Assembly: GCA_023132105.1 (NCBI GenBank)
Contig: JAGLYS010000071.1
Location: 1 to 8,104, forward strand
DNA: 8,104 nt
Origin: Caldifarciminota bacterium
GTDB lineage: Bacteria > Hydrothermota > 32-111 > QNBC01
Reading direction: 5' to 3'
Part shown: positions 5,742-8,104 of the stretch, one piece after another
How the letters are laid out: each line of letters starts with the position of its first letter
How positions within the stretch are numbered: position 1 is the stretch's first letter
Made by a program: the position numbers and the translations under genes
The notes under the pieces: model-generated
What the model saw: only the letters and a program-made list of their open reading frames with translations
Databases searched by the model: none
Told to the model about the DNA's origin: nothing

Positions 5742-6888
5742 TATCCTTATTGGTGTTAGCGGGGGTATATCTGCATATAAAGTACCCTCTTTAATCCGAT
5801 TGTTAATTAAAGACGATTATAATGTGAAAGTTATTGTGACGGAAGATGCATTAAAATTCGTCACAAAGGAAACATTAGAAATTATCAGCGGAAATAGGGT
5901 TTATTTCAAAATGTTTGATAATGTATCTGTTACAAGTCCTAAACATATTGAACTTGTCGGATGGGCTGATTGTTTATTAATTGTTCCCGCCACATATAAC
6001 ACAATAGGTAAATTGGCAGGGGGGATAGCAAATAATTTATTATCACTTGTTGCATCGGCTATGGACAATAATAAATTGATCCTGGCACCCAGTATGAATG
6101 TTAATATGTGGGAAAATAAAATTTTACAAAGCAATTTAAATAAATTGAAAAAAATGGGTGTAAATATAATTGAACCTGACTCGGGTTTTCTCGCATGCAA
6201 GGATACTGGTAAAGGGCGACTTCCCGACATTGAAATTATCCATGCTACTATTAAAAGAGTTTTGAATACTGAAAAGAGATTTGAAAATATACAATACATT
6301 GTTACTGCCGGTGGAACCGAAGAGGATATAGATAAGGTAAGAGTAATTTCGAATAGATCATCGGGAAGGATGGGTATCGAAATTGCAAAGCAATTGTATT
6401 TCAAGGGAGCAGATGTTCTTATTATTCATGGAAATGTTTCAGTTGGGATTCCCATTTATTTAAAATCAGTATATGTTAAATCTGCTGAAATGATGTTGGA
6501 AGTCATAAATAAAAACATAGGAAATAATACTATCATTATCATGGCTGCAGCAATATCGGATTTTAAAATTAAAAATGCAGGGAAAGAAAAATACCATAAA
6601 AAGGAATTGAGACACATTGAATTCATTGAAAATATCGATGTTATAAAAAATATTAAAAGGGATAACATTTTAAAAATAGTCGGATTCGCATTAGAGAATG
6701 GAATGGACAGAAAATCTGCAATTGAAAAATTGAAACGGAAAAATATAGATACGATTATCCTGAATGATGTTTCTTCGATTGGAAGCGAACATACAAAAAT
6801 TGAAATTATTAAGAGAAAAGACAATAATATTATTGAATTCGAAGGAACAAAACAGGAGATTGCAAAATTAATTCTTGATCATATATAG
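5734..6888 (+). CDS. coaBC: Bifunctional phosphopantothenoylcysteine decarboxylase / phosphopantothenate-cysteine ligase
   Basis: CoaBC joins cysteine to 4'-phosphopantothenate (CTP-dependent CoaB) and decarboxylates the product to phosphopantetheine (FMN-dependent CoaC) in coenzyme A synthesis. In the 384 residues, CoaC comes first: GVSGGISAYK (7-16), catalytic H71 in PKHIEL, PATYNT (85-90), the substrate-binding PSMNVNMW (119-126), and catalytic C155 in LACKDTGKGRLP. CoaB begins near 185 with TAGGTEEDID (191-200), NRSSGRMG (207-214), AAAISDF (271-277), a lysine-rich segment 284-290 and NDV (344-346). Both activities look intact, and the length is slightly short for the family. The ATG overlaps the rpoZ stop by 8 bases with almost no ribosome binding site, so translation is probably coupled. 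Confidence 0.96.
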   Translation: MNNILIGVSGGISAYKVPSLIRLLIKDDYNVKVIVTEDALKFVTKETLEIISGNRVYFKMFDNVSVTSPKHIELVGWADCLLIVPATYNTIGKLAGGIANNLLSLVASAMDNNKLILAPSMNVNMWENKILQSNLNKLKKMGVNIIEPDSGFLACKDTGKGRLPDIEIIHATIKRVLNTEKRFENIQYIVTAGGTEEDIDKVRVISNRSSGRMGIEIAKQLYFKGADVLIIHGNVSVGIPIYLKSVYVKSAEMMLEVINKNIGNNTIIIMAAAISDFKIKNAGKEKYHKKELRHIEFIENIDVIKNIKRDNILKIVGFALENGMDRKSAIEKLKRKNIDTIILNDVSSIGSEHTKIEIIKRKDNNIIEFEGTKQEIAKLILDHI

Positions 6889-6892
6889 GAAA

Positions 6893-7564
6893 ATGAATAA
6901 ATATATTGAAATTAAAAAAGCACTGGATCAGAAATATTTTATTATCAACAAGAATAAAATCAAGAATATTACGGATAAATGCGATTATGATAGTTTATTC
7001 CAGCGAAAGAGAGAAAAGATGATTATTATACATCAAGCTTTAAAACAATGCCATAAGTGTGATTTATATAAATCAAGAACACAACCTGTAACCGGTGCCG
7101 GTAATGTAGATGCAAATGCTTTATTTATTGGCGAGGCTCCCGGAGCGAATGAAGATATTAAAGGATTACCATTTGTAGGTAGAGCAGGTGAGCTTCTTAC
7201 AAAGTATCTTAATGAAATCGATTTATCAAGAAAAGATATCTTTATTACGAATATTATCAAATGCAGACCTCCGGGCAATAGGGATCCTAACGATGAAGAG
7301 ATAGAATCATGTTTTCCATATCTCAAAGAGCAGATAAAAATTATTGATCCGAAAGTAATAGTAACATTAGGTAGACACTCGCTTGCGACATTATTAAATA
7401 GGAATGTAAAGATTACAAAGGAAAGAGGGATATTTATAGATTATAATGAGAGATTATTACTTCCGATGTTACATCCCGCCGCAGTGCTAAGAAATAACGG
7501 GCTTGATAAATATATGAGGGAAGATTTTATAACCCTGAGAGAGGCATTGAAAAATGAGCATTGA
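6893..7564 (+). CDS. Family-4 (Fe-S) uracil-DNA glycosylase
   Basis: This enzyme class removes uracil from DNA, the first step in base-excision repair of deaminated cytosine. Of 223 residues, the first 45 or so form a charged extension without recognisable motifs. The core has the four cysteines of the 4Fe-4S cluster (C53, C56, C124, C140), motif A GEAPG (80-84) followed by [12 protein letters not shown] (93-102), [14 protein letters not shown] (119-132) and motif B HPAA (194-197). These match family 4 (UDGa type) rather than UNG. The ATG at 6893 is preferred, with AGGA at 6887-6890 unusually close. A TTG at 6875 would add six residues and overlap coaBC, and it cannot be excluded. The 3' end overlaps dnaB by 11 bases. 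Confidence 0.92.
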   Translation: MNKYIEIKKALDQKYFIINKNKIKNITDKCDYDSLFQRKREKMIIIHQALKQCHKCDLYKSRTQPVTGAGNVDANALFIGEAPGANEDIKGLPFVGRAGELLTKYLNEIDLSRKDIFITNIIKCRPPGNRDPNDEEIESCFPYLKEQIKIIDPKVIVTLGRHSLATLLNRNVKITKERGIFIDYNERLLLPMLHPAAVLRNNGLDKYMREDFITLREALKNEH

Positions 7565-8104
7565 GATTCCCAGAGCGATAGAGGAAGAAAAAGCATTATT
7601 AGGTTCAATGATTGTTTATAATGATATAATCGATGATGTGATAGTTGAAATTGGGAATGAAGATGTATTTTCCATAGAACAGAACAGATTGATTTACAAG
7701 GCGATTGTAGATTTAAATAATATTAAACAAGGTGTTATAGACCCGATTACACTAAGGGATTTTTTAAAAAAGAAAAAGTCTCTCACCAAAGTCGGAGGAA
7801 TAAAGTATATAAATTCCTTATTAGAGGTCGAATCATTTAATGCACTTTCTTATACCAGTATTATTAAAGAAAAATACATATTAAGGAAATTACTTGAAAT
7901 TTCAGACGGATTGAAATCCGAAGTTCTAAGTGGTACAAAATCACCCGATGAGGTGTTGGATAATGCAGAAAGAACAATACTTAATATAAAAATCAAAAAC
8001 ACCGAATTTGAAATGGATGATATAAACGATATTGCAAAATCGATTGTTGTCCAGGTTGGTGAAATATATGAAACAAAAAAACCGATTATGAGTGGCATTA
8101 ACAC
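7554..8104 (+). CDS. dnaB: Replicative DNA helicase, N-terminal part (cut by the window edge)
   Basis: The frame stays open to the edge: 183 complete codons are present of a protein usually 440-480 residues long. DnaB is the hexameric helicase that unwinds DNA at the fork and binds primase through its N-terminal domain. Visible are PRAIEEEKALLGSMI (6-20), the start of the helical N-terminal domain, then VFSIEQNRLIYKAI (38-51), VGGIKYINSLL (80-90), the Y-x-x-I-I-K-x-K helix (100-107) and the NAERTILNI segment (137-145). The last residues, IMSGIN, lead into the G-I-x-T-G junction before the RecA-type ATPase, which lies outside the window, so Walker motifs cannot be checked. GAGAGAGG at 7537-7544 is a likely ribosome binding site nine bases before the ATG. 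Confidence 0.93.
   Translation, partial: MSIEIPRAIEEEKALLGSMIVYNDIIDDVIVEIGNEDVFSIEQNRLIYKAIVDLNNIKQGVIDPITLRDFLKKKKSLTKVGGIKYINSLLEVESFNALSYTSIIKEKYILRKLLEISDGLKSEVLSGTKSPDEVLDNAERTILNIKIKNTEFEMDDINDIAKSIVVQVGEIYETKKPIMSGIN

Noticed and set aside
5901..6404. 167-codon open frame on the minus strand
   Set aside because: It lies wholly within coaBC, whose catalytic motifs are intact across the same stretch, and shows no recognisable family; it is an antisense shadow.
7850..8104. Minus-strand open frame at the right edge, rich in hydrophobic residues
   Set aside because: It is antisense to dnaB, which carries clear DnaB N-terminal and linker motifs here; the hydrophobic look comes from reverse-reading AT-rich lysine/glutamate codons.

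Overview
The window is AT-rich, densely coded DNA from a bacterium. All genes supported here are on the + strand. Two things suggest an uncultured lineage of, or near, the FCB superphylum (Cloacimonadota, WOR-3/Stahlbacteria, Marinimicrobia-like). The first is a secreted beta-helix protein ending in a type IX secretion (T9SS) / FlgD-like C-terminal domain. The second is a set of heptameric intergenic repeats plus a GC-rich palindrome. The lineage call is an inference from style, not a match to a known genome.

Layout. Positions 1-221 hold a tandem heptamer repeat (CTTGNNN) that runs off the left edge, then a consensus sigma-70 promoter (TTGACA, 17 bp, TATAAT), an AT-rich hairpin and a strong ribosome binding site. 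Positions 222-2012 encode a 596-residue exported right-handed beta-helix protein with a sorting domain. The 261-base gap 2013-2273 contains a 9-bp GC-rich palindrome, twelve consecutive in-phase 7-bp units of changing consensus, and a second near-consensus promoter about 18 bases before the next start codon.

Positions 2274-8104 read as one tightly packed housekeeping operon: glnA (type I glutamine synthetase), dtd (D-aminoacyl-tRNA deacylase), a yicC/yloC-family endoribonuclease gene, gmk (guanylate kinase), rpoZ (RNA polymerase omega), coaBC (coenzyme A synthesis), a family-4 uracil-DNA glycosylase gene, and the 5' part of dnaB (replicative helicase), cut by the right edge. Junctions are overlaps or gaps of at most 4 bases, and three successive junctions share the same 8-base start/stop overlap. 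yicC-gmk-rpoZ-coaBC is a gene order known from many bacteria; glnA and dtd at the head and udg-dnaB at the tail are the local additions. The operon links glutamine supply, nucleotide and cofactor synthesis, transcription, translation quality control, DNA repair and replication. I see no second promoter or terminator inside it.

I found no RNA gene, CRISPR array, transposase or defence system. No undescribed multi-gene system is evident. The most unusual signal is the in-phase composite heptamer repeat between the two transcription units, with a related copy upstream of the secreted-protein gene.
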